64,000 nt of DNA from Humidesulfovibrio sp. (GTDB lineage: Bacteria > Desulfobacterota > Desulfovibrionia > Desulfovibrionales > Desulfovibrionaceae). The notes under the pieces are model-generated. The model was given only the letters and a program-made list of their open reading frames with translations, made no database searches and had not been told where the DNA came from. Position 1 is the stretch's first letter, and each line of letters opens with the position of its first letter. The stretch lies in assembly GCA_031292175.1 (NCBI GenBank), contig JARLHQ010000029.1:118765-182764 (forward strand), given 5' to 3'. A program made the translations under genes and the position numbers. Of this stretch, positions 45,484 to 54,824 are shown piece after piece.

Positions 45484-45975
45484 CTAATGCAGGTCCTCGG
45501 CCTCCGGGGCGCCAGACACACCGTCGCTAACGGCACACCGAGCTCCAGAGGTGGGCAACAGAGGCATTTCTTCCTTGGCATCCGCAAGCTCATGGCGCGG
45601 GCGTGGATTAGGCATCTCAATGGCGCCGTTCAACACCGCGCCCTGGTCCATGCTGAGCTGCGGGGTGATGATATGCCCGTCGAACACGCAGTGTTCGTGC
45701 AGATGCGCGTGGCGGCTGGCGCGGACGGTGCCGATGAACGTGCCGTTTACGTTCAGACTGGCCACCTCCACTTCCCCCTTCACCAAGGCCTCCCGGCCGA
45801 GGATGAGGGTGCCGGTCGCGGCGATGGTGCCCTGAAAATGTCCGTCAATCCGCACCGAGCCCTCAAAGGACAAATGGCCGGTGAACTTCGTGCCCACGCC
45901 GAGGAAGGCGTTCAATTCACCAGAGGTATTGTCTTGCTCCGCCGACTCGGAAAATATTTTAGAGAACCATTTCAT
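45484..45975 (-). CDS. Bactofilin, polymer-forming cytoskeletal protein
   Basis: The 163-residue protein (ATG 45975, with GAGG 6 bases upstream) begins MKWFSKIFSES. It has the right-handed beta-helix core: FLGVGTKFTGHLSFEGSVRI, DGHFQGTI, VNGTFIGTV and GHIITPQLSM, one turn every 16-18 residues. Bactofilins polymerise without nucleotide and organise wall or polar structures. Flexible tails at both ends are usual for the family. It is monocistronic as far as visible. Confidence 0.92.
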   Translation of the reverse strand: MKWFSKIFSESAEQDNTSGELNAFLGVGTKFTGHLSFEGSVRIDGHFQGTIAATGTLILGREALVKGEVEVASLNVNGTFIGTVRASRHAHLHEHCVFDGHIITPQLSMDQGAVLNGAIEMPNPRPRHELADAKEEMPLLPTSGARCAVSDGVSGAPEAEDLH

Positions 45976-46082
45976 ACCGCACCTCGCCAACGTATAGGTA
46001 ACACTGGGTACAAGTAGCCGCTACTATCAGAAAAATCCAGCTTTTTCTCCCGGCCGTCCGAAAGCCCAGGCCCTGGCCATGT

Positions 46083-46602
46083 TGTTCAAACCAAGAGGAC
46101 ACGCCGCCGAGATCCTGGACAATTCGCCGCTGTGGTCGCGGCCCAGGCGGTGCATGCAGGGAGGGTTTCCCCCGGGTTCACGGAATCAACAACCAGTCCA
46201 ACGGCACCATCAACGGCTGGGAAAGCCACCCGCTTGATGGCGCACACTCCATCCGACTCGCATACGAACAAAATTTTTCCGGGTCCGGTGAGCTGCCCAC
46301 ACGGTCCGCGAGAACGATGCCAGCTGAATGCAGAATCGGTGCCACGGAAAATTCACCCTGCCCGCTGGGCACAGCCACAAGAGCAAAACGCGCGGACCCG
46401 TGGTGGCGCCCCCCCGGCACCATGCCCAAGATGTCGTCCAGCGGAATGCGGCCAGGCTTGGTGATCGCGGCCTTGCGAGGCCAAACGCACGGCAAAATCG
46501 TCTTCCGTCACGGGGGATCACATCGGGCACGGCGCAACAAAGCAGACCTCCGGCGCTTTCCGGTTCGCCCACGGCGCACAACGCCGCGATGCGCCTTACC
46601 AC
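46083..46602 (-). pseudogene. Decayed CI/S24-type repressor gene with several frameshifts
   Basis: Three minus-strand frames together resemble one CI-repressor plus S24 protein. Frame 1 gives VRRIAALCAVGEPE (HTH start). After a shift, RKAAITKPGRIPLDDIL leads to SVAPILHSAGIVLADRVG, like the LexA-type core. A second shift near 46272-46280 gives KILFVCESDGVCAIKRVAF, like the catalytic Lys strand. A third, near the G run at about 46170, would restore LGRDHSGELSRI, like the C-terminal strand. No single frame exceeds about 105 residues over this part. The pieces line up in the right order, but the call is by eye. It may be a remnant of a relative of the regulator at 21187-21912. Confidence 0.5.
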
Positions 46603-46603
46603 A

Positions 46604-47188
46604 TCACAGGGCCTGAGGCCGTTCGATCCACTTATTGACCACCGGGGCCACATAGCCTCCGAACTGGTCGAGGAGCGCCGCAGGCGTGGAATCAGTGAGC
46701 AGCATGGCGCGATGGGCGGGATTGACGAAGCCCTGAGCCACGGCGTTGTCAAAAAAGGCGCCAAGCGAGGCGTAATAGCCCCCGACGTCCAGCAGCCCGC
46801 AAGGCTTCTTGTGGAAGCCGAGCTGCGCCCAGGTGAGGACCTCGCACAGCTCCTCCAGGGTGCCCATGCCGCCCGGCAAAGCAATAAAACCGTCGGACAG
46901 TTCGGCCATGAGCGCCTTGCGTTCGTGCATGGAGGCCACAACGTGCAGCTCCGTCAAACCAGTGTGGGCGATCTCCTTCTGGCGCAGGGCTTCGGGGATG
47001 ATGCCGATAACCTGACCGCCCGCCCCAAGGGCGGCATCGGCCAGCGCGCCCATGAGCCCGACGTTGGATCCGCCATAGACCGTGGTCAGGCCACGCCGCG
47101 CCAGTTCCGCGCCCATGGCCTTTGCCGCGACGAGATAATCCGGCCTATTACCGGGATTTGAACCGAGAAAAACGCAGACGCGCCGCAT
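46604..47188 (-). CDS. LOG family protein (cytokinin riboside 5'-monophosphate phosphoribohydrolase type)
   Basis: The 194-residue protein begins VCVFLGSNPGNRPDYL and carries the family motif ALPGGMGTLEELCEVLTW (PGGxGTxxE), with VYGGSNVGLMGALAD at the nucleotide-binding loop and SMHERKALM. Enzymes of this family hydrolyse nucleoside monophosphates at the N-glycosidic bond; the natural role in bacteria is mostly unknown. It is downstream of the MerR-like regulator with 29 bp between, so they may be cotranscribed. Confidence 0.9.
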   Translation of the reverse strand: MRRVCVFLGSNPGNRPDYLVAAKAMGAELARRGLTTVYGGSNVGLMGALADAALGAGGQVIGIIPEALRQKEIAHTGLTELHVVASMHERKALMAELSDGFIALPGGMGTLEELCEVLTWAQLGFHKKPCGLLDVGGYYASLGAFFDNAVAQGFVNPAHRAMLLTDSTPAALLDQFGGYVAPVVNKWIERPQAL

Positions 47189-47217
47189 GGAAACTCCTTT
47201 ACTGTTTGGGGGAGGGG

Positions 47218-48276
47218 TCAGGCCATCTGGTCGCGCAGCTGGCGGAAAATCTCCTGCAGCTGCACCTGGGTGGCTTCCGATTCATTGATACGCATGCGCC
47301 GGATGTGCCCCACGAGATTGCCACGCGGGGTGGTCGTGCGCTCGAAAAGTATCTCGCGGTTCTGGGCGCGCCCCAGGGGGATGGCACAGGTCCAGGCATC
47401 GGGGCCCTCTTTGAGCCAAGCCACGGCGGCGCCCTCGGGTGAGAGTACCTCCACCAGGCGGCTCACACTCTGGCCGCCGGGCAGGCCCAGAAAATCGCCC
47501 CGATCAGACAAGATAACCGCGGGCAAGGCTAGAAAAGCCGGGGGTGGCGACTCCGGCTCGGGGAACAGCGGCGTCGGCTCCGGCTCGCGCGCCAGGGCAT
47601 AGGAGGCCACAGAGCCAGCCTCGCCATGCACGCTGACAATCTTGTGGGCGGTGAGCACGGTGGGGGCCTGCGGGTCCGTTGCTGGCTCCATTGCCTGGTC
47701 CGCTGGTTGACCCGGCAGCGGGCCAGGGGCGGGTGGCGGCACGGACTCGGCGACCGTCTTCAAGTTGAGGGGCGCGGGCGGCGCCATGACGCGGGCGGCG
47801 CGCAACTCTGCCACCAGCTCCGCGACCAGGGCCTTGGAGGCGGCTTCAAGAGTGGCCAGATTGCGCACCTCCGCCTCCAACTTCTCCATGCGCTCGCGGG
47901 CCTGGGTCTGGCTTTTCGTCAAGGCCTCGATGCGCTCGACCAGAGCCGAATCGCCGCCACTCGGGGCTCTTGCATCCAGCGGGACGGACGCAAACCCGCC
48001 CCGCCTCGATTGCGCTACCGATAAGCGTCGATTCTGTGGATACTCTTTAAATTCAGCTCGGAGTACCTTTATGGCTTGCAGTATCGATAACCCATCCGCG
48101 AAGAGATCACGGATGCGGCGGCACACGGCGAGCGACTCCGGATGCAGGCGCACGGGCTTGCCTTCCCGGGCCACGGGCAGGAACGTGGGGAATTTGGCGC
48201 GGTAGCTCTTGATGGTGGTTTCGGAGACCCCAAGCTCTTTGGCCAGATCCCGATGTGTGTAAGTTTGTGCGGTCAT
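47218..48276 (-). CDS. MerR-like HTH protein with coiled coil and C-terminal domain of unknown function
   Basis: ATG 48276 starts where homology begins, giving 352 residues. MTAQTYTHRDLAKELGVSET starts the winged HTH (GVSETTIKSYRAKF, AVCRRIRDLFADGLS), matching the MerR type. A coiled coil follows (SALVERIEALTKSQTQAR), then a Pro-rich linker and a C-terminal domain ending HIRRMRINESEATQVQL. The effector is unknown; the lack of clear metal-binding cysteines makes a metal sensor unlikely. LOG follows in the same direction. Confidence 0.7.
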   Translation of the reverse strand: MTAQTYTHRDLAKELGVSETTIKSYRAKFPTFLPVAREGKPVRLHPESLAVCRRIRDLFADGLSILQAIKVLRAEFKEYPQNRRLSVAQSRRGGFASVPLDARAPSGGDSALVERIEALTKSQTQARERMEKLEAEVRNLATLEAASKALVAELVAELRAARVMAPPAPLNLKTVAESVPPPAPGPLPGQPADQAMEPATDPQAPTVLTAHKIVSVHGEAGSVASYALAREPEPTPLFPEPESPPPAFLALPAVILSDRGDFLGLPGGQSVSRLVEVLSPEGAAVAWLKEGPDAWTCAIPLGRAQNREILFERTTTPRGNLVGHIRRMRINESEATQVQLQEIFRQLRDQMA

Positions 48277-48646
48277 TGCGGTACCCCCCACCTCTGGCCG
48301 AGAACTGCAATCGGCACTTGCCGATGCGTCAAGGAACATCCTGCGCTGCAAAGCATTCTTGCTTTTCGATAGCGGGCAGCAAGACTTCGGTCAAGAGGTG
48401 CCGGTGGCGCGGCGCTGAACGCGGGCGGGCAAACGCGCGCGCGGTGGGATGCGCTTTTTCGCTTGGCGCGGAGGGTGAAATTGGGCTATAGGGTCCCGAA
48501 CCGTGCTCCGGTGACGCCTCTTCCCTCTCGCCCGCCGCATCCTGGCGGGCCCGCGAACCGGACCCCGGCATTTGGCCTTCCACGTCCCCGCCTTGTGGCG
48601 GATCAGCCCCCCGACCCGGACGGCCCCAAGGAGCACCATCAGAATC
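48277..48646. other. Divergent intergenic region with possible promoter
   Basis: This 370-bp region between the MerR-like gene (minus) and the NlpC/P60 gene (plus) has no convincing gene. A candidate promoter on the plus strand is TTGGCG (48463-48468) and TATAGG (48487-48492) with an 18-bp spacer, about 150 bp before the NlpC/P60 start. The region next to the MerR-like gene may contain its operator, but no clear palindrome was seen. Confidence 0.4.
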
Positions 48647-49438
48647 GTGATAAAATCCACACGCGGGCGCTCCGCCCGCAAGCGAACAACCTCGGGCCGG
48701 ACGTTCCGGACCATCCGCATCCTTGGCCTCCTGTCCGGGTTGCTTTTTTCAACCGCCTGCGCACCGCTCGCCAGCTTGCCCGCGCATTCGGGCACGGACC
48801 CCGATCCCATCAGCGCCGAAAACTCCGGCCTGCTGGCGGAACAGCATCTGCCAGGAGGGGAGCGCTCTCCCATCGCCCCATTGCAGGAACTGCCCGGCCC
48901 CCTGCCCGGCAAGGTGCCCCTGACGCCCCCTGGGCGAACCGGCACCCTGCGCCTCCCTGGCCTGGCCGAGGCCCCGCCAAAGGCCACCGACATCCCCGAA
49001 TTCCCCACCCTGGACGACCTGGAGGTGGAGGCCCGCCTGGAACGCCTTTCCAAGCTGCCGCCCTCTCTGGGCCTGGACGTGGTGCGCACCGGCCTGACCC
49101 AGAAAGGCCGCCGCTATCGTCGCGCGGGCAGCTCCCCCGGCACCGGGTTCGACTGCTCCGGCTTCACCCAATGGACCTTCCGCCAGCATGGCGTCAACCT
49201 GCCGCGCAGCGCGGCCGAGCAATACGCCGAAGGAACGCCGATCCATCGCAGCGCGCTCCGGCCCGGCGACCTGGTTTTCTACAAGATCAACCGGCGTGGT
49301 CGCTGGCATGTGGGCATCTACATGGCGGACGGCGTATTCGTCCACAGTCCCAGGCCCGGCCGGGGCATCTCCGAGGCGAACATGGACGACGCGTACTGGT
49401 CCAAACGCTACCTGGGCGCGCGCAGATACATCCGTTAG
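48647..49438 (+). CDS. NlpC/P60-family cell-wall endopeptidase, lipoprotein
   Basis: The likely start is GTG 48647 (263 residues); AAGGAG lies 13 bases before it, a little far, and an upstream TTG in the same frame is less convincing. ILGLLSGLLFSTACAPLA gives a lipobox (TAC), so it should be lipid-anchored. After a Pro-rich linker, the catalytic domain has GFDCSGFTQWTFRQHG (nucleophile Cys), GDLVFYKI and WHVGIYMADGVFVHS (catalytic His). The family cleaves peptidoglycan peptide bonds. It is 3 bp upstream of hemW. Confidence 0.88.
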   Translation: MIKSTRGRSARKRTTSGRTFRTIRILGLLSGLLFSTACAPLASLPAHSGTDPDPISAENSGLLAEQHLPGGERSPIAPLQELPGPLPGKVPLTPPGRTGTLRLPGLAEAPPKATDIPEFPTLDDLEVEARLERLSKLPPSLGLDVVRTGLTQKGRRYRRAGSSPGTGFDCSGFTQWTFRQHGVNLPRSAAEQYAEGTPIHRSALRPGDLVFYKINRRGRWHVGIYMADGVFVHSPRPGRGISEANMDDAYWSKRYLGARRYIR

Positions 49439-49441
49439 GCC

Positions 49442-50644
49442 ATGCGCCAGTCGCCCACCCTTTATGTGCATACGCCCTTCTGCCGGGCCAAGTGCCGCTA
49501 CTGCGCGTTCTATTCCGCGGCCACGGGTCCAGCTGGCCCGGCCCCAGCGGTCCTTTCCCGCTACCTCGCGGCGCTTGAGGCTGAAATGGACCAGCAGGCC
49601 CAAGCCTTCGGCACCGCGCTGGCGCTGGGCCCCGCCCCCAGCCTGTTTTTCGGCGGCGGCACGCCGAGTCTCCTCGGCACGGAGGGGCTGGCGCACGTTA
49701 TGGCTGCCCTTAGCCAACGTTTCCCCCTCGCCCCGGACGCCGAGATCACCCTGGAGGCCAACCCGGACTCGGCCGCGCCGGAGCTGCTGCGCGCTGCGCG
49801 GACGCTTGGCGTGAACCGCCTGAGCCTGGGCGTGCAGAGCCTGGACGACCGCGCCCTGGCCGCCCTGGGCCGCGCGCACGACGCGCGCCAGGCCGCGCGC
49901 GCCTTCCGCGACGCGCGCCAGGCCGGATTCACGAACATCGGCCTGGACCTCATCTTCGGCCTGCCCGGGCAGACGCCGGAACACTGGCTCGAAACCCTGC
50001 GCCAGGCCGTGGCCCTGGGGCCTGAGCACCTGTCCTGCTACGGATTGACCATTGAGCCGGGCACTCCCCTTTCCCGAGACGCCGCCGCCCTCGCCGCCCT
50101 GCCGGACGACGACGCCCAGGCCGAAATGTTCCTGAGCGGGGCGGAGCTCCTCGCGGACGCCGGGTACGAGCACTATGAGATTTCCAATTTCGCCAAGCCG
50201 GGAAGACGGTGCCGCCACAATCTGGCCTGCTGGCAGGGGCGCGACGTGCTGGGCTTCGGCCCGGCGGCGGTGTCCACCCTGACCTGCGAGGTCCGGACGC
50301 TGCGCTGGGCCAATCCGGCGGACCTTGACGCCTGGGAGGCTCTGGTGCTCTCCGGTCGGGCGGGGCAGGGAGGCCGCGAGGAACTCAGCGCGGCCGTGTG
50401 CGCGCAAGAAGCGCTCATGCTGGCGCTGCGCACCGCAGACGGCCTGGGCCTGGACGCGCACCAGACCCGCACCGGGCAGGACCTGCGCTCCACCCATGCG
50501 GGACTCCTGGAGCAGCTCGTTCAGGCGGGTCTGGCGGACCTCACGCCAGAGCGCCTGCGGCTCACTCGTGCGGGCATGCTGCTGTCCAACAGCATCATCC
50601 GCGCCCTTGGCTTTGAAAGCAGCCAAGATGAGAATTTTTCCTAA
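49442..50644 (+). CDS. hemW: HemW-like radical SAM protein (coproporphyrinogen oxidase-like)
   Basis: The 400-residue protein carries the radical SAM motif CxxxCxxC at Cys14, 18 and 21 (CRAKCRYC), then FFGGGTPSLL, LEANPDS and NRLSLGVQSLDD, and GLDLIFGLPGQT. HemW transfers heme and is commonly misannotated as coproporphyrinogen III oxidase. SCYGLTIEPGTPL and the C-terminal wing fit HemW. It begins 3 bp after the NlpC/P60 gene. Confidence 0.88.
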   Translation: MRQSPTLYVHTPFCRAKCRYCAFYSAATGPAGPAPAVLSRYLAALEAEMDQQAQAFGTALALGPAPSLFFGGGTPSLLGTEGLAHVMAALSQRFPLAPDAEITLEANPDSAAPELLRAARTLGVNRLSLGVQSLDDRALAALGRAHDARQAARAFRDARQAGFTNIGLDLIFGLPGQTPEHWLETLRQAVALGPEHLSCYGLTIEPGTPLSRDAAALAALPDDDAQAEMFLSGAELLADAGYEHYEISNFAKPGRRCRHNLACWQGRDVLGFGPAAVSTLTCEVRTLRWANPADLDAWEALVLSGRAGQGGREELSAAVCAQEALMLALRTADGLGLDAHQTRTGQDLRSTHAGLLEQLVQAGLADLTPERLRLTRAGMLLSNSIIRALGFESSQDENFS

Positions 50645-50845
50645 TTCGCGAAAAACGGCGGTCCAGGAGCCCTTGCGCCAAGCGGAGTTTCTACGATTCT
50701 CCTTGGGATACCTGTGTTCCCGGCGTATGGATTATTCTAGAGAATCTTGATACTACGCAGTCAGCATCGGCACTTGCCCGATTTTCCAAAAAAATATCCG
50801 GGTCACCCCCGGACCGGAACCAAACCCATTCCCAAGGAAGCCTCC

Positions 50846-53104
50846 ATGACCCAGACCCCTGCTCCTTTGCCTCCCATGCCGTCGGACCTGCCGGAAGTCG
50901 TACTGAACGAGAACGCCAAGGTGGTGCTTTCCCGCCGCTATCTGCGCAAGGGGCCAGACGGAAAACCCTACGAGCTGCCGAATGAGCTGTTCTGGCGCGT
51001 GGCGGCGAAGATCGCCGCCCAGGAGGCCAACTTCAAAGGCGGCAAGAGCAAGGTGGACGAGCGGGCGCGGGAATACTACGGGCTGCTGACCAGCTTCAAA
51101 TTCCTGCCCAACTCGCCCACGCTCATGAATGCCGGCACGGATCTGGGCCAGCTGGCCGCCTGCTTCGTGCTGCCCGTGGGCGACTCCATCGAAGAGATCT
51201 TTGACGCCGTGAAGCACGCCGCGCTCATCCACAAGTCCGGCGGCGGCACGGGCTTCTCCTTCTCGCGCCTACGCCCCACGGACTCCCGCGTAGGCTCCAC
51301 CGGCGGCGTGGCCTCCGGCCCCCTTTCCTTCCTGCGCATCTTCAACACCGCCACCGAGCAGATCAAACAGGGCGGCACCCGGCGCGGCGCGAACATGGGC
51401 ATCCTGCGCGTGGACCATCCGGACATCCTGCGCTTCATCAAGGCCAAGGAGCGCGAGGGCGAGCTCAACAACTTCAATCTTTCCGTGGGGCTCACCGAGG
51501 CCTTCATGCAGGCCGTGGACAAGGACGAGGAGTACGAGCTCATCGCCCCGAACAACGGCGAGGTGCGTGAGCGCCTGAAGGCTCGCGAGGTTTTCACCAT
51601 GCTCGTGCAGAAGGCCTGGGAATCCGGCGATCCCGGCATGGTCTTCCTGGACCGCATCAACCGCGACAACCCCACGCCGCAGTTGGGCGAGATCGAGGCC
51701 ACCAACCCCTGTGGCGAGCAGCCCCTGTTGCCCTACGAGGCCTGCAATCTGGGCTCCATCAACCTGGCCGCCTTCTACGACGAGACCGTCCACGACCGCA
51801 TCGACTGGGAAAGCCTGCGCACCGTCATCCACCAGAGCGTGCGCTTTCTCGACAACGTCATTGAGGCCAGTGTGTACCCCCTGCCGCAGATCACCGACAT
51901 GGTGCGCACCAACCGCAAGATCGGCCTGGGCCTCATGGGCTTCGCCGACCTGCTGTACCAACTCGGCGTGGCTTACAACTCCCAGGAGGGCGTGACCCTG
52001 GCCGAACGCCTCATGTGCTTCATCCAGGACGAGTCCAAGCTCGCCTCAAAGGCTCTGGCCGATGAGCGCGGCCCCTTCCCGGCCTATGAGGGCAGCATCT
52101 TCTCCGCCAATAAACAGGGCCCCTACCGCAACGCCACCACAACGACCATCGCGCCCACGGGCACGCTCTCCATCATCGCGGGTTGCTCTTCCGGCATTGA
52201 GCCGCTGTTCGCCCTGTCCTTCGTGCGCAACGTCATGGACGGCGATAAGCTGGTGGAGGTGAACCCCTACTTCGAGGACGCCCTCAAGAAGGCCGAGGCA
52301 TACAGCCCCAAGCTCATGGAGGAGGTCGCCAAGGGCGGCAGCATCCAAAAGATGGACTACCTGCCGGAAGACATTCGCCGCGTGTTCGTCACCGCCATGG
52401 ACATCGAGCCGATCTGGCACCTCAAAATGCAGGCCGCGTTCCAAAAATGTACGGACAACGCCGTTTCCAAGACTGTGAACCTGCCCAATTCCGCCAGCCA
52501 GGAAGACATCTGGGACATCTACTGGAAAGCCTACGAGTACGGCTGCAAGGGCGTCACCGTGTACCGCGACGGCTGCAAGGCCTCCCAGGTTTTGTGCACC
52601 GGCGACGGCCAGGAGAAAAAAAAGGACGAGGCCGAAGGCAAAACCGTGGTGCGCAAGCGCCCGGACATCGTGTACGGCTTCACCCAGAAGGTCGATACCG
52701 GCCTGGGCGCGCTCTACCTGACCATCAATGAGCAGGATGGCAAACCCTTCGAGGTCTTCGCCACCATCGGCAAGTCCGGCAAGTCCATCACCGCCAAGGC
52801 CGAGGCCATCGGGCGCCTCGTCTCCCTGGCCCTGCGCTCCGGCGTCGAAGTTCGCGACATTGTGGAACAGCTCAAGGGCATCGGCGGCGAGCACCCCAAA
52901 TTCCAGAAAAAGATCCTGCTGCAGTCCATTCCCGACGCCGTGGCCTGGGTGCTGGAAAACCGTTACATGACCGGCGAAAAACACGCCAACGCCCACGCCA
53001 ACGCCCTGGGCAAGGAAAGCTGCCCCGAATGCGGCGAGCCGCTGACCTTTGAGGAAGGCTGCCACTGCTGCAAGCAATGCGGCTACACCAAGTGCGGCGG
53101 GTAA
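50846..53104 (+). CDS. nrdJ: Adenosylcobalamin-dependent class II ribonucleotide reductase
   Basis: The 752-residue enzyme reduces ribonucleotides to deoxyribonucleotides with adenosylcobalamin, independent of oxygen. VLSRRYLRKGPDGKPYELPN opens it; NSPTLMNAGTDLGQLAACF, FSRLRPTDSRVGSTGGVASG, NPCGEQPLLPYEACNLGSIN and a C-terminal zinc ribbon (CPECGEPLTF, CHCCKQCGYTKCGG) are all present. AAGGAA precedes ATG 50846. I saw no cobalamin riboswitch in the 200-bp leader, which holds only a short hairpin (TCCGGG/CCCGGA, 50797-50813). A strong hairpin follows. Confidence 0.95.
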   Translation: MTQTPAPLPPMPSDLPEVVLNENAKVVLSRRYLRKGPDGKPYELPNELFWRVAAKIAAQEANFKGGKSKVDERAREYYGLLTSFKFLPNSPTLMNAGTDLGQLAACFVLPVGDSIEEIFDAVKHAALIHKSGGGTGFSFSRLRPTDSRVGSTGGVASGPLSFLRIFNTATEQIKQGGTRRGANMGILRVDHPDILRFIKAKEREGELNNFNLSVGLTEAFMQAVDKDEEYELIAPNNGEVRERLKAREVFTMLVQKAWESGDPGMVFLDRINRDNPTPQLGEIEATNPCGEQPLLPYEACNLGSINLAAFYDETVHDRIDWESLRTVIHQSVRFLDNVIEASVYPLPQITDMVRTNRKIGLGLMGFADLLYQLGVAYNSQEGVTLAERLMCFIQDESKLASKALADERGPFPAYEGSIFSANKQGPYRNATTTTIAPTGTLSIIAGCSSGIEPLFALSFVRNVMDGDKLVEVNPYFEDALKKAEAYSPKLMEEVAKGGSIQKMDYLPEDIRRVFVTAMDIEPIWHLKMQAAFQKCTDNAVSKTVNLPNSASQEDIWDIYWKAYEYGCKGVTVYRDGCKASQVLCTGDGQEKKKDEAEGKTVVRKRPDIVYGFTQKVDTGLGALYLTINEQDGKPFEVFATIGKSGKSITAKAEAIGRLVSLALRSGVEVRDIVEQLKGIGGEHPKFQKKILLQSIPDAVAWVLENRYMTGEKHANAHANALGKESCPECGEPLTFEEGCHCCKQCGYTKCGG

Positions 53105-53123
53105 AAAAAGCCCCCGCCTCGTA

Positions 53124-53173
53124 TCAATCGAAAGGGCCAGGGACGCGTTCGCGTCCCTGGCCCTTTCGATTGA
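53124..53173 (+). terminator. 24-bp perfect hairpin after nrdJ
   Basis: Arms 53124-53147 and 53150-53173 are perfect complements (start TCAATCGAAAGGGCCAGGG), leaving almost no loop. It has no T tract, so its terminator action is inferred from strength and position. It may also be a mobile or structural palindrome; see findings. Confidence 0.6.
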
Positions 53174-53282
53174 GGGGACCATAGGAGAAAAGGGATGGCT
53201 TCCGGTTGATGGAACCTGGGCCGGCGGGCGCGGCTGACAAGCGGCCCGGCATGGGCTATGCTGACATAAGGAGGAGAAGGGC

Positions 53283-54824
53283 ATGACCACCGCGCTCCGA
53301 CGATTGGCCATGAGCGTGCAGCCCTCGCTGCGCGGGCGGGTGTTCGCGCTGCTCGCGGGGCTTACCATCTGCGCCTGTGCCGGGGCCACGGCGACCTACT
53401 GGCTGGCCCAGCACTACCTTTACGCCACGGACATCCTGCGCCAGGTGAACCTGAACCAGCAGGTGGGCGCGCTTTCGCTCTCCGAACAGCTCTCCGGCCT
53501 GGAGGCCGACGCCCTGGCCGCGCGCCAGGACCCGGTGCGCTTCAAGGACTTCAGGAACCGCGAGGCGAGCATCACGCTCTCACTACAGAAGGTGCGCGCC
53601 TCCGAGCCCATGGAGGCCGGGCGCGACATCATCTCCCACATGGACACGGGCTTCAGCGCCCAGGCCAAGGCGCTGCACCAGCTGGTGGACAGCCGGCCCG
53701 GCCAGGGGGCGCAGCTGGCGGCCGTGGCCGCCCGGCACCGCCAAGCGGCGCAGGAAGCCGCCCGCAAGCTTTTCAACCTGCACACCCGCGACGCGGATCT
53801 GGGCGTTTCGGCCATGCGCTCGTTGGCGCGCGCGGTCACCACGGCCTCGCTGTTCGTCATCCCGGCGGGCGCCCTGCTCGGTCTGCTGCTCGGCTGGGTG
53901 CTGCTGCGCCAAGTACTGGGCCCCATCCGGCGTCTGGCTGTGGGCGCGGCCTTTGCCACCGGAAAGCACGGTGAGACGGCCATAGCGGAGGGCGCGGGCG
54001 CAGCGGACGAGCCTGGCGACGACTCCAACGAGGTGCGCGCCGTGGGCGAGCTGGTGGCCGGGCTTCTGCGCGACGTGGATGAGACCCAGGCCCTGCTCAA
54101 GGAATCGCGCGAACATCTCGTGCAGGCCGAAAAACTGGCCCTGGTGGGCCAGCTGGCGGCGGGCGTGGCCCACAGCGTGCGCAATCCGCTCACCAGCGTG
54201 AAGATGCGCCTGTTCTCGCTGGAACGCAGCCTGGACCTTTCCCCCGCCCAGCGCGAGGACTTCGAGGTCATCAGCGAGGAAATACGCCATCTGGACACCA
54301 TCGTGCGCAACTTCCTGGAATTTTCGCGCCCGCCCAAGCCCAAGCTCCAGCCCGTCAGCCCGTCCGACGTGGTGGACATGACCCTGGTGCTCCTGAAGCA
54401 CCGCCTGGAGACCTATGGCGTGGACGTGCGCCTGCTGCGCGAGCAGCCCCTGCCCCAGGTGAATGCGGACCCGGAGCAGCTCAAGGAAGTGCTCGTGAAC
54501 CTCATCCTGAACGCCTGCGACGCCATGGGCGAGAACGGGCGCATCAAAATCGGCGAGGAGAGCGGGTTCATGGACCCTCTGGGCCGCGTGGCCATTGTGC
54601 GCATCACGGACTCCGGCCCCGGCATCCCACAGGACATCCAGGACCGAGTCTTCCAGCCTTTTTTCAGCACCAAGGAGGAGGGCACCGGCCTAGGGCTCGC
54701 CATCGCCAAGCGCATCATGGAGGAACACGGCGGCTACATCCACATCCGCCCCGCCGAACGGGGCCAGGGGGCCAGCTTCGTGCTCGTGCTGCCCGTAAGG
54801 GAGAATCTATGGCTCAGATCCTGA
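53283..54824 (+). CDS. Membrane sensor histidine kinase
   Basis: The 513-residue kinase has a first membrane helix (about 19-45), a periplasmic helical sensor, a second helix (about 187-212) leading into a HAMP-like segment (LRQVLGPIRRLAVG), then the H-box AAGVAHSVRNPLTSVKMRL, N-box VLVNLILNACDAMG, G1 ITDSGPGIPQ, F-box PFFSTKEEGTGLGLAIAKR. It overlaps the response-regulator gene by 16 bp, so the two form a two-component pair. The stimulus is unknown; the linked MacAB-like genes hint at envelope stress or efflux. AAGGAGG precedes the ATG. Confidence 0.92.
   Translation: MTTALRRLAMSVQPSLRGRVFALLAGLTICACAGATATYWLAQHYLYATDILRQVNLNQQVGALSLSEQLSGLEADALAARQDPVRFKDFRNREASITLSLQKVRASEPMEAGRDIISHMDTGFSAQAKALHQLVDSRPGQGAQLAAVAARHRQAAQEAARKLFNLHTRDADLGVSAMRSLARAVTTASLFVIPAGALLGLLLGWVLLRQVLGPIRRLAVGAAFATGKHGETAIAEGAGAADEPGDDSNEVRAVGELVAGLLRDVDETQALLKESREHLVQAEKLALVGQLAAGVAHSVRNPLTSVKMRLFSLERSLDLSPAQREDFEVISEEIRHLDTIVRNFLEFSRPPKPKLQPVSPSDVVDMTLVLLKHRLETYGVDVRLLREQPLPQVNADPEQLKEVLVNLILNACDAMGENGRIKIGEESGFMDPLGRVAIVRITDSGPGIPQDIQDRVFQPFFSTKEEGTGLGLAIAKRIMEEHGGYIHIRPAERGQGASFVLVLPVRENLWLRS

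Noticed and set aside
48749..50626. 625-codon minus-strand open frame over NlpC/P60 and hemW
   Set aside because: Both plus-strand genes have full catalytic motifs. The antisense frame is Gly/Ala/Arg-rich without domain signals.
50645..50845. Cobalamin riboswitch before the B12-dependent reductase
   Set aside because: The region is short and I could not find a B12-box-like conserved segment; only a 6-bp hairpin is present.
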